DNA of 64,000 bases from Scortum barcoo (lineage: Eukaryota > Chordata > Actinopteri > Centrarchiformes > Terapontidae): positions 10,529,759 through 10,593,758 of the forward strand of contig CM041551.1 of NCBI GenBank assembly GCA_023238725.1. The letters run 5' to 3'. The notes below the pieces were generated by a model. It searched no databases. It saw only the letters and a list, made by a program, of their open reading frames with translations, and was not told where the DNA came from. This document shows, in pieces, positions 14,564 to 27,027 of the stretch (position 1 is the stretch's first letter; each line of letters opens with the position of its first letter). Position numbers and translations under genes: made by a program.

Positions 14564-17500
14564 AGCCACTTGGGTTTCATACATATACACTGACACGTAC
14601 ACACCAGCAAGTGGTGGCAATCAACACAGCAGCTATGCGGCAAAGTCTGAACGCTCCATGTCTGTCTTCTGAGTTATTTAGGATTTGCTGGAGAACATGA
14701 ACAACATGGTGTCTCTTGTGCTTTACTGTTCATTGAGCATGTGTAATTTAAGCCATAAAGGCAATGTATTGACTGTTGCTGCACTACATGATTGTAATTA
14801 TATGATAATCACTTGAGTAGTCAAGCTAATTGGTGAGCTATAGTAATGCTGGTAAGGTTGGTCTTATTTTTAAAAAATCAGTTTGAATTGACATGTAATT
14901 TGTTCAAACTAATTTAAGCACAACCCTTGTAGCCTGACACTAAACTACGTCAGGCTATTATTAATCATTATTATAATCAATCATGAATACATGATTTTTC
15001 CATTATAAATGCCTCCTCACATCAATTCTCAGTGTCATTATTATCTAAACATGTCTCCTTCTTTTATTAGTATCAGCAGAAACAATAATTGTCCAATATC
15101 CTAATTTACTCCTTTGTTAAAGGTCCATATTTTAGATTACAGATCACAAACACACACACGCACTGAGGACCCAGTTAGTAACTAGGTTACAAACACACCT
15201 CTGTGTGGTGAAGGTTTGAAGGTCTGAAGTCATTATGGTGGCTGACTCATAGCCGATGCTGGAGCTGCGTGCTAAACGCAAGACACAAATGTCCCTGCGG
15301 TTAATAGTATGTGTTTGAGGTTCTCTCCATCTCCATCCTGTCATCCGTCTTTCAGCCACTTTCCCCTTTGGGCACATACACACTCAAAAACAAAAAGGGT
15401 CAGCACTGAAACTGAATCAGAGTGCAGATGCACCACTTTTCATGGTGAGTCACCATTTTACCTTGAAGTAGGAACTCATTACAAACAAAAATCTCCAGAG
15501 ACTGTCGAAATGCAAACAGAGAAAAGAAGAAAAAAACAAAGAATGGAAACTCAGTCAATTAATGTCCAATAAGAAATCAATAATATAAATCCCAGAGGAG
15601 GTGGATTATGCTGATAATTAATTAAGAACCTCAACCCTCTCCTGTATTGTATTATATCACATTATAATGATGCAATGTACCACAGTCCTTGTAGTGGCAA
15701 CAGGCTGTAATGAGCGCATTAACATTCCTCTGTGAGTTTTAAGATGAACGGGTATTTCCATTATTACCTACAGAGTTGTTGTAGCTCTGAGTGATGAATA
15801 GCTGTCCATATCTGTATGCTGTTCATTCAGATGTTCCTGTAATTGGCCAACTAATAGAACTCATCACTCAGCACACTAACAGAATTTAGCCCAACCTCTC
15901 GCCGCCACACTTTAAACTTCACAATCCTCACTTATTTTCCCACTGACCCATCGCCAGAGGCATGTGTGTTATTTTTTGGGCTGCTAAAAAACAATGAAAG
16001 CACAAAAAGAAAATAAATAGAAAAAAAAAACTGACATGGGGTGCACATGAGTTCTGATTATTCACTGGAATAACGATGATTGTTTTCTAACATTGCACAT
16101 CAAAAAAGGACCCAAGTCTCAAGAAGCAAATAAGTATTTTTTTTTGGTTAAATGAATTGTCAGTTGTAAATGTAATTTGTAAGCCTGTAATGAGTGTGTT
16201 GTTGATATTGTTCACACTCAAATGATTTTTAATTAAATGCAGCTTCACAGAAAATACAGCAGCCATGAAATTGCCATACATGTTCTGCAAACTACTGCAG
16301 ATGCTTCCTGAGTTTTTTTTTTTTTTTTAGTTCAGCTTGGTGTGAAAGCAGAAGGAATGCATCTGGGTGACCTGCAGAAGCTGAGATAAATATGCTAATA
16401 TTGTTGTGTGTGTGTGTCTGTGGTTGGACAGTACGATGCCCACAGATGTACACGCATGATAGACAGAAAAAAAGCCAGGAACCAGCTTTGAATGCCAACA
16501 CTTAGTTACTCCACAATTCAGGAAAATATGTGCTTTTGAAAGGAGTTGGCTGTTGTGATGCACCCACAGAGAAATAACACACGACTCTTCTCAGCCTTAC
16601 GGAGCATTTTCGTATCTTTTAGCTTATTTTTTAGGTTTTGCGCCTCTCAACTTAACTGTTTTGATTTATTTTTCATCACCTGAAATGCTCTAAAAACCGA
16701 CTAAACTACCTGCTCAGCGCCAAAGAACAGTCAGACAGAAACAGATAGTGACTAGTTGGCAAACGTGAGCGTGGTGGAGCCCAAAAACAGAGCTAAAATA
16801 GAACGAATATTGGACTTACATTAATCACTTGGACAAATACACAAATCCAAATGAATGCTAATGTTCAACCAAATCTGCTGACTACGTGAGCAGGCAACTG
16901 TTTGTTAAACCGCAAGGTGTCAGTGCTGTGTTTGCATGTTTGCACTGTCCCCAAATGGTAAAAAAAAGTTTATTGCCACCAGTAATGGACAGAGCAGAAG
17001 AGAGAGTGATTGTGAGCCGGAGAGACAGAAGAAAAACAATGCTTTAAGCGTGCAACCTCCCAGTCTGTCCTTTCCCATCTCTGGTGATAAAGAGTTGCTG
17101 AATTCCTCTTGGTCTGCTGTGACCCTCATGATGTCGTATGTGTGTCCCAGGGGCCGCTGTCTTTGCTTTGTTGCAGCTCACATTTAAGCACATGCTGTAC
17201 AGACACAGACAACACATTTGGCAACAAAGGTCAGGCAGAAGTAGGCCAAACTGAAGCTATACCTGTCCTCAGCGAGCACTGACCTCGACTTTCTCTTTCT
17301 TCAGTTCACCTTCATTTTTATGTCTTTATTGAATCCCATCTTGTGGTGTCACCCTGGTCTGAGTCAAGGCGGGTAATGGGGGTTGTCAGCGATGATACCC
17401 ATTTGGTTCAGAATACCTGGAAAAGAATTACAAAAGAGAGGTTCAATTGATTGGTCTTGCAAGTTGTAAAATAAATTGGTTTTGATGTATGAAATCCAGC

Positions 17501-20029
17501 AAGTTCAGCTTTAGAGATTCAAATTAGATACAGAAAAATGTTCACTTTTAAACTGGACGCTTGATCGGGGATGAAAGTGTAATGTTTTCATGTAAGGTCT
17601 TCCCAGAGTATAAAATGCGATGCTGATATATAGTCTCTACAGGGTATGCAAACCCAAATATCACAGACATTTGGAAAAGCCAAGCTAGTTTGCTTGATCC
17701 TACTTAATTGCACAGCATAAATTATGCATCGTGAACAACACTCCATGGCGGGTTACAGCGGGTGACAATTGTCCTATGGAGACAGCATTAATAATACAAG
17801 ACATCATTTATTGCCCACAGTGGGCTGATAAATAGGTCACCTCCAAAAACAAGAAACATGCTGTCATGAGAACGTATGCATAAATCATTTAAGGCAATTT
17901 TTTCAGGCAGTGGCATGTGAGTACTGACGATATTATTTGGTGCTTAAACTGCTGGACATTTGTTCGTCACTGCATTTCTGCTATTTCAGGATGATGGACC
18001 GTATTTAACACTCAACCTTGTTGTGAACCCAGTGCAAAGACAAAACAGGCTGCCCAGCTCCCTTTGCTTTCGGGCTTCTCTCCTATTTATGAGTCTAATT
18101 GCTCGCTCCTCTTCCTCACTGGCAGATGAAATGTTTGAACTTCTGGGCCAAAGCACTGATGTTGTGCTGGCAAGCTCACTTCGGCTGGGAAAGGGCAAAA
18201 GAAAAGAGAGAGAGAAGAAAAGAGCAATAACTTGTGACATAATCATTAGCCCAAGGCTTTTCTTTCTCAGAAGGCTCACTTTAGAATCGCAGACTCAGCT
18301 GTCTGTGGACGCTCTCTATTAAATGCTATCAAGCCAATGAACAAATGGCCACTAATCAAATGGGCAATGCAAGATGTCTGAGTGGCAAGGTTTGGCAGTT
18401 AACTGAGATAGCTTCCTCAATAATTAATTTCTAATTGAAAAAGGTGAATAGAATTGAAACAGCCATCCCTCGTGCATCATCTATTAGTCATAAGTCTGTA
18501 ATAAAAGAACAAAATGGAGAGTAAGATCAAGTAATATAATGAAAAAATCAATCGGCAAAGCTTTAATCATCGCACTCATTTCCAATCCAGGCATCTGAGA
18601 CTCATTTCTGTAACAGGTGCCTGTATCTCTTTAATCTGCAATGACTGTCTCACCAGCAATTTTCCATTCATGAATCGGGCATGAAGCCCACATGCCTAAA
18701 TGACAAAGCAGGTTGTTTGTCAGCATCCTCAGAAATTACATCTGTGACTCCTCCTAAGATGACCTTGGGGTGATATAGCGACATTCGTAGAAGAGTATTT
18801 CACCAATTTAGCATTGCGCTCCTTAAACATTTTTACTCAGAATGGAAAGTTTTTAAAAAAGGATCCAAATAAGTGCTGCAGAACTTGAAACTTCGTCTTA
18901 TTGCATGCATTCTTCCTCCTTATCAAAACCTGACATTACCCACAATGCAACTCAAGTGCTGACAGTTCGGTCAGAGATTAGGGCGTATTATGCTGGTATC
19001 TCCAATCCTCAAGGAGAGATTTCAAACTTGTGGTCTTAAGTGAGACTAATATGTCTCAAGTGACATCATTTGATCATTTGAGGCACATCATCAGAATTCA
19101 CGCAGCTCCCTCGGGGGCCGCAAAAGGCTTTATACAACTATATTCAAAAATGTAGTAGTATGACCCAAGAACTGTAAGCAAACTTTGGTGTGTAAAATTG
19201 GTGGGGTTCCCATAGACCGTATTAAAAAAGTGGCAGTAGCCTTAGAGTCGGAAAAGCGATGCAATGCGGAAGTGATTTAAAACTACATTTTGACTAATGG
19301 CCAGCAGGGGGGACACCCCATTCGTTGCAAAAAGAGTCCAATTATTTACAAGTCGATGAGACAATGACCCTACTTCTCACTTGATTTGACATGGAGCCAT
19401 TAAAGAACATTTTGTTTTAAGCCTTTTTACACACAGTTGGCTATCGAATTAATGTCACAGTTAACGTGAATAATGGGTACACCCTGCCAACCAGACTAAC
19501 TAAATAATGGTGATGGCAAACTCGAGTCTTTAAAACCGTTCATATACATGTTCATATGCCAACGAGTGACCAAGGTGTCATGGCCCAAAATAGACTGTGG
19601 GTGAAAATGATTCTGTTTTTACAAGTTGTCTGCAACATGGGCACGTTCAAACATGTCTGTCTGCGTATAGCACACCAATACGTTCAATCTGTGCTGACCT
19701 GGACGTGGGCAGACGATGAAATGTACGAGACCAACATGTGTAATTATTGCTGTCACATTTACATAAAGAGAAGTAGGTCTAAAAGGGGCTGCGCTGTGGT
19801 TCAGTGTTTGAGAAAGTAATGGTTACTTTTTGATTGCGTGCAGCGTAATGAAAAATACTGTGCAGCCAGTTCGTCTTCATTCATTCCAATAAAAGCTGTG
19901 ATGCCATGGAAATCATTTTGGGACATTTTGAATTTATTCAATAAAGGAAACTTTGAGCAAACAACTGCCAGTTGTGTTTTGCATAGTTGAATTAGAATAA
20001 AACAATATCAGGCTCCAAAATAATTCATT

Positions 20030-20250
20030 CATAAATTGTGAAATTTAGTCAATGCCCAAAGAGAGAATAATGAATAATTAATTGTCTGATTAATTAATGA
20101 GTGTTTTGCTAATTCTGGTTTATTAACTGCTTTATTGATTGTGCCATGTAAATATGCCCTTAATCACATTGTAAATAGCTTTTATATACCTATTAATCTG
20201 TTGTAATTAACCATTGTAATTAACCACAGAGCAAGTGATTAATAATGTGG
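20030..20250. promoter_or_regulatory. Candidate conserved non-coding element dense in TAAT motifs
   Basis: Many homeodomain cores (ATTAATTAATG, TAATTAATTG, GTAATTAACCATTGTAATTA) lie within about 200 bp with no microsatellite pattern, plus TTTATTGATTG. This looks like a developmental enhancer, but conservation cannot be tested here. Confidence 0.35.
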
Positions 20251-20770
20251 CTGGCAAACTGGCCAGATAAAAGCAACGATCTGCAGATGTAAAACAGCAA
20301 CTGAACGCAAGAAACGAGTAAAAGCTCCCATCACGCTGGAAATGTCAACTCTCTCAAGGATATGTAGATGAGAGCTGACTGACAGGCTCATCTCCGACTG
20401 GCAATCAATGTGTCTGCGCTCTGAACACAATGCAGTCGATTTTCTTTTTTAAGGCTCGACAGAAGAAGTTCCTCCCGTTTTCCATCCTCCCACTGCGAGG
20501 CAAAAACCGCAGCATGTCACTAAAAAGCCTGGGACAGTTGTCGGGCTGCGTTCAGTGTCAGAGTGAGCCAAGAGGGAAAAAACGACTCCTTTTGACCTCT
20601 TCCATCTGAGCGAGTGCCTTTTTCACGCAGAAGCCATTTCTGGTGCATTAGTGTCAGCCGCGCCACCTTCAACTGGACAGTGTCGTTCCCACAGCATTCA
20701 CCCTCGTCGGCCGGCCCTACACAGACACTCACAACCCAGACCCTTCAGAGCAAAGAGCCACTATCTTTGT

Positions 20771-20824
20771 CACACGCACGCACACACACACACACACACA
20801 CACAGACATAAACACATACACAGG
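20771..20824. repeat. CA microsatellite
   Basis: CACACGCACG followed by an uninterrupted CA run and degenerate ACATA units; just downstream lie three TCTATG units (20834-20851). Confidence 0.9.
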
Positions 20825-21329
20825 TTGAACTTGTCTATGTCTATGTCTATTTGTACTTTTCTTTATCAGGGTGTTCTGTGCAACTCTTTTACAACACGAG
20901 CACTTACGCTAGTCAGATTTGTTTTTTGAGTGCAATGAAATTTTGTTTTAATTTCTTGGTTGTTGCTCTTAAATCCAGGAACAGGTACAGTCATATAGAT
21001 TCCGCTATGATACGAATGTATGCGCATACCATGTCCCAAGAATCACATCCACGTGGGCGGATTCCTACACATTCACCATTTTATGTCCAGTGCTGATACA
21101 GGAAGTGGCGTTCCCTTTATGTAGCGAGGCAGAGAATTGACACAGACCTGGAATTAACTTTTGTCATTTTGAAAAAAACACCATCCAACCCCAAACCTTA
21201 TCAATACCTTAGTTTCTGTGAGTAGATGTTTTCCAGAAAGTGAGAATTTAAAAATTGCTTACATTTGACACACCAGTAGCTCAATGAGGCTGTAGTACTG
21301 AGGCATGTGAGCTTATTGCTGATGAACAA

Positions 21330-21640
21330 TTCTCGCATGCTAATGTTTGGCAGGTAAATTTTCTACCATGCTCACAATCTTAGTTTAGCATGTTAATCCT
21401 TAATGAATTGAATGCTAATTATCAAACACGCTGAACACACTAGTTTTGGAAGTATTTGGTCGAAAGTAACTAAAGTATTGGACAAATTGGAAAAGTGACC
21501 TAATGTGGTGCTAGAGGAAATGCCAGGGGTTCATCGAGTCATTAAAATTTATCTTCTAGGATACACTGAGTAATCCAGTGGACAGTTGTCGAGATACGGA
21601 CCTACTGACGGATCTGATTCGGCTCAAAATACCTCTCCTG
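21330..21640 (+). repeat. Dispersed repeat family A, copy 1
   Basis: Matches a repeat I recall from many perciform genomes: GCTAATGTTTGG..., TTAGCATGTTAAT, GTATTTGGTC..., AAAGTATTGGACAAATT, GTGGTGCTAGAGGAAA, ending AGTTGTCGAGATACGGACC. It shares its ending with the copies at 38640, 47309 and 61650. It has no ORF; the formal family name is unknown to me. Confidence 0.6.
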
Positions 21641-24600
21641 GGGTTTTGCAGTTTTGTCCAATATCAAGGCAACATGATGTGTGGAAATAATGATACTGCA
21701 ACAATTGTGTGTAAACAGAAGAGTAGAGAATAAACATCAGCATCAACTTCCTGCAGACTCATTCAGCTGACTGTACGATGTGTGACCTTGAGTCTTTGTT
21801 CTTAAGATAGTGGCTCATATCTTGATGACGACTCTTTCGCGTTTATCGGAGTACATCAGAATTTGTATAAGAAAGAGTCTCGTCTTGTAATCCACATATT
21901 CCTACACAAGCAAAAAGGGGGGAATCATCCTGGAGAGTGCTTTATCTGCTTAAAGGTCTTTGCGTGCGCCAACCTGAGGCAGGGCTTATGTAGTCAGATG
22001 AAATCACAAATGTTGTCTAAAGAAGTGTTTTGCGGTGATTATCTGAGAGCAAGCACTAATCTCAGCATTAACATCAGCTGTGCTTTTTTTTTTTTTTTTT
22101 CCCACACCAAAATTCAACGAATTCAGTAGATGAATTAGAGGTTTCATAAGTCTGTTTGTTACCTGAACATTCATGAGAATCTCCCGCAGCAGCTTTCCTC
22201 ATACTTTTTTTGGCCGTTACTGCTATACGTCTCCTTACAACTACTACGTTACAAAATTAAATATATCCCTCCTGCTCATCTGAGAGTAGCTGCCATATTT
22301 CTGGCACTAAAGACAAAAGTTGCAAAAAATACACAGATTCCAAATTAAAAGAGTGATTTTCTGGTGTAATACAGGAAATCCACCTCTATCCCCCTGTTGA
22401 GGGAGGAAAGCCTGCTTGCAAATGAAAGAATCTTCTCTTGAAACCAGGCACCGAGCCAAGCACAATGTCTGTTGGCACTGCCAGCCCTAAGGATTCTAGC
22501 TATTTATTTTTCTTCTTTTTATGTTTGGCACACAGGAGACAAAGACAGGGATTCATTCATGACCAGAAAAGGAGGTCGACTTTTCAAACGCGGCAATTAA
22601 CCTGCGGCAAAAGATTTTTGGTGCGGATTTTGGATTTGTCAGAGAGGGGAAGCTGAACTCCTTGGCTGCTGGTTGGTTTTCTTTGACGGAAGGACACAGA
22701 GGACCCAAATGACGTTAAACGGTGCATTAGCACAGGAGGGAAAGTTTTGCCATAGTAACAGTAAATCAAGCAGGGAAAGCAATTAAGTAGAGCCGCGTTA
22801 GAGATATTTCAAGCGGCGGCTCCGAGGTCATGCCGCTCTGTCACTTGATTACTACGCATACCGCCGGCAGCAAAGCATTTTTACACAAACTACTGCTGCT
22901 AACATAATGGGAAATAATAAGATCCCGGTGCACTCACCTGCCATATAGGATGGTGAGATTGCGTGGTGAATTACAGTATAGCAAGACGTTCAATTTAAAA
23001 CAACCATAGGCGCGCTCGGCCTCCCTCTCCCCTGCTTCTCGTGTGCATTAGCCTTGACTGCCGGCTAATTTATTGTATGACAACCAGCCCGGCTGCTCGG
23101 TGTACATTACCGCGATAAACAATCGGCGTGCACTGCGGAAGTGCAAAGCAAACTGAGGACACCTTCACCTGCCCTGATTAACGATGTTGTTTCTGCTTAG
23201 CATCGAGCATCTGGCACCGATTGTGCACCCACAGGAATCAGGTCCCAGAGCGCAAGACGGGCGACGGCGGGTCAAAGGGCGCGTGTACACAAGGAGCAAG
23301 GGAGCCATGCTTCGTGAGGCGCCCACCCACCCCTCCACCCAACCACCGCACACCTTTCCTCCCTGTGCCCCTATTTCCCTTCGAACAACTCTGTCATTAA
23401 CCTTCAGTCACGGCTATCTGATGGCAAAGCCCACTGGAGCAGCAACTCATTTGCTTAATAACGACCCTATCTGAGAGTGAGCGATGGAAATAGGAAGTCA
23501 ATCAGGAAAGAACAGACAGAGTGAACGTATCCTTGCCTCATTAACGCACGGGATGGCGTGCGTAGAGCGAGGCTGGCAGCACCTGCTAACTTGTGTGGTT
23601 CATCTCGTTTGAAATTGCTCTGAATGCGAGTGGAAAAACGCTAACAGCACATTTTAGTAGACGAAACTTTAAGACTCTTGATTTGGGCTACTTTTAAAGT
23701 GTCAGAAGGGCAAGGCGCTTCAAGCTATCCCTCTCCCTTTCATATCACAATTTGATGGCGGGTTCATGAGTCGGACTGCCGCCGCGCTAATAAGCCAGAT
23801 TTGCAAAGAGGTGTGCTGTCTGTGGCGGAAAGCGCGGTCGCTGTGGATTGTCACAGACAGACGCAAACATTAGTCACCGGCCCAATCTGCCTCTGATGCC
23901 TGATGAATTGGCAGGCCACAGTGGAGACAGCAGGCAGGCAGCCACAGTACAGCAATTATCAATCACACACGCCGCCAGGCCGCGCTCATATTTCACGCCG
24001 CCATTGTCAAACGGGATGGATGTCGTGCAGGTGGATTCATATGCTGTAAAAACCTGCAGCTTATTGTCTTATTCATCTTCAGAAAGCACATCCCCGGCGG
24101 TTGCTATCTCTGCATTTAAAAAGGCCCTCTGCTTTTCTTTTCTTTTATCTTTTTTTTTTTTAAACAAATGTCATGTGAAACATCGACAGTGATCCATTAA
24201 GTATGACAGCATCAGTTATATTGACCACATCTCACCAAACAATTTATCAGCCAGCCAGTAGACTAGTCCCACACTTAAAAGTGTCCCTGAGGCACTCTAT
24301 CTGACTCCAGAGAGGTACTCAATGTCACTTGTCTTCTCGGACCAACTGTTAAGTCTGACAGTCGGCAGATAACTGTATTATAGTACTCCACAAGAGCAAA
24401 GAGGAAGAATACTTTGGGGTAAATTGCCACCCTCTGATAGTGCAATTTGAGCCTCATTTCAATTAGAGGAGTTACATTTGGGCATGTATGAGAAGTTAAT
24501 GGTGTCTGTGAATCTATTTGTTCATTAAACATACATAATAAATCCAGAATGAGCAATCAGCGACAGCACAGCGAATGGCTCAAAGTATAACCGACACCAA

Positions 24601-26468
24601 ACAAGAGAGACGGAAAGAGAGGAAGGGGGGGGGGCGGCACAAGAGCGGGAGAGGGCTTTAATTACACTTGATAGGGCAAGATGGCACCGGAAGAACAATC
24701 TGAAGTGTATTATGAAGCTATGAATGGTTCTGACAACACGTGTAAGTGTATTTATGGGGCCGTACATAAGGGACACCAGCTTTAACAGCCTTCTTCCACA
24801 TAATGCTTACACTGTGGATATCTCTACCCGCCCTTATGTGACATTGACTGGACTAAATATAGACAGCGCGAGGAGCCTGCTTACTGCTGGAGAGCTCAAG
24901 AAAAACTTAAGTGATAGATGTGGGCATCAGAAAAAGGTGTCAGCAGCCCTCATAAAAGAAAAAAAAAACTAATGGGATGGCTGTGAACTGGGAATAACTG
25001 ACAAATAGTCCTTATCATTTGTCTGCTAGCTTCTCCTTGCTATGCTGGCCTGGAAATAAGAAAAAGAAGAGGTACTCAAAGGTTACAGAGAGAAACCGTA
25101 CACAGGCAAAAAATAAATGAATCCACTTTGCGGTTTACTGGAGGAAGATACACCTCAGGCAGGTTGGAAATTAAACTGAGAGGGGGGCAACAAAAAAATT
25201 CAGCAGTGCTATTTAATGATAATAATCAGCATTATTCAGTTAAACTAAATCAGACACACTTCAGGGTGAGTAACTGAAGCATATGGCAGATTATTCAACA
25301 GCGGAAACCAAATGCATAAACATTTAAAATGAAGACGTATTTGCATGAGATATTGTGTTTCTCTAGCGTACAGTATCAGACACTCCAAATTGCGATTTTG
25401 CAGGCTGGGGGCTTTGACCTCACAGAAATGTAAGCGCTTCCCCGCAGCACCTTTACATTAATTACCTCTTGTTCCTCACGCCAAAGAGCGATTATGAACG
25501 TCGTGATTTTCTTTCATTCTGTCAAATCCAATAATACGCAGAACAATGACTTAGTGATTTTTGTTCCATTCCTGATTTGATGTGCTTTATGTCTAACTCA
25601 ATGCAGCCTGATTACATTGAGTCACAACACTAACTACCGCCATGCTAGGATCAAACACTATACAGGACAGAAGGACATGTGTTGAATTATTACGACCTTT
25701 TAATAATTAGCGGATTTAGAATGTATTATAGAAAACTGGCAAAGATTTTAAAGGATTCTGGGCATTAAACATTTCTCATCCATGCAGGGGAACTTTTTGT
25801 ACTCACTTAAATATTTTAATATCTCATTTGAGTCAGTGCCTGAGCTGGATCATGCCTTACACTGCCAAAGACATTTCAGATCTGCTCCATGCGAAATGGG
25901 ATGAAAGAACCAGAGCTCTAATGGTTATACCATCAAAGACGGAGAGCCAGCTAAAGATTACAGGTAGAGTACTTGTTTCCTCACGAGTGAAAACTTGATT
26001 TTAAATTACGTGCAGCGCCAGACCAAGTGAATGGATAATCCCATTTAACACTGTGGTTTGGATTTCGTATTAAAATTGAAATATTAACTAAGTCATAAAA
26101 CTTATAATTCTTTCATGAAATCAAACTCCATATTTGACAGTATTTATGGTCAGTGTTTCTTTTTGCAACACCCAGTTGATATATTACATATTATATATTA
26201 CATTACAGTTATCTCTCTATATGGTGCTTTTTGACGGTAGTGGTGGAGTACTCTGGGACTCAGAGGGAGAAAATGCACGCATTTACTGTGTCAGAGCTCT
26301 ATTAAGTCGCTACTAATGCAAACCCATAATTTCCCACTGATGTTGCTCCACATTAAAAGCATTCAACTGGAAAAACACTGGTAGCTTTTATTGTGGAGCA
26401 GTCAAAGGAAATGCAGTGTGTTTGTTTGACTTTAATGATAATAAAAAAAAAATGCATCTGCACAGTTA

Positions 26469-27019
26469 TGTCCCTTTTCCACTAGCACCTACTCGGCTCG
26501 CTCATTTCACCTCGCCTCGACTCGACTCAGTTTTTTCGGTCGTTTTCCACTACAACAGTAGTACCATTACAATAGTACCACCTCAGCGTGGGTGGGGTCA
26601 AATCATAGCAACGCCGGCCGAAACTCCAGCGGACGTCATTTGTTATGCGACACAAACACGAAACTATGGAGGCCACCACACAAAGAAATGTCTGCACCTC
26701 GTCGTTGCTCCGCGGGGTTGATTTCTGTGCAGCCATCTCTGATTGTGTTTGTTGTTGTTATTGCGTTTTAAAAATGGCGTGGTTGACTCTTATGAACGAG
26801 TCACTCTCCTGACTCATCTAGTGACTTCAGGCCCTGGCCAATCAGTGGCCTGCCATCTGCCGACGTCACATTTTCGGCTCAACTCAACTCGCTTGGAACC
26901 CCTGGCCGAGTAGGTACTAAAAAGTACCTGGTACCAGGTACTAACACGTAATGGAAAAGCAGTAAAAACCGAGGTCGAGGTCGAGTCGAGCCTAGTAGGT
27001 ACTAGTGGAAAAGGGCCAT
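26469..27019. mobile_element. hAT-like non-autonomous DNA transposon with long terminal inverted repeats
   Basis: The ends are inverted copies of one another: CCCTTTTCCACTAG followed by ACCTACT and repeated CTCGACT-type units on the left, and the reverse complement on the right (27011 back to about 26970). The direct repeat CACAGTTA flanks both sides (26461-26468 and 27020-27027), a 7-8 bp target duplication typical of hAT elements. The interior contains a perfect 20-bp palindrome (26923-26942) and no transposase ORF. I recall closely similar sequences as common repeats in fish genomes. Confidence 0.8.
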
Positions 27020-27027
27020 CACAGTTA

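Larger units (their letters stand above)
20251..26460. other. Intergenic
   Basis: Holds the CA array at 20771 and repeat A copy 1. The 22800-24100 stretch is relatively GC-rich, non-repetitive sequence. No coding exon was recognised. Confidence 0.65.

Noticed and set aside
17960..18322. 120-codon plus-strand frame with an overlapping minus-strand frame
   Set aside because: Open on both strands, no family features, low-complexity lysine/arginine run from a GA-rich tract.
20771..20824. CA array, considered as part of a CRISPR-like or minisatellite structure
   Set aside because: Simple dinucleotide repeat with no spacers.
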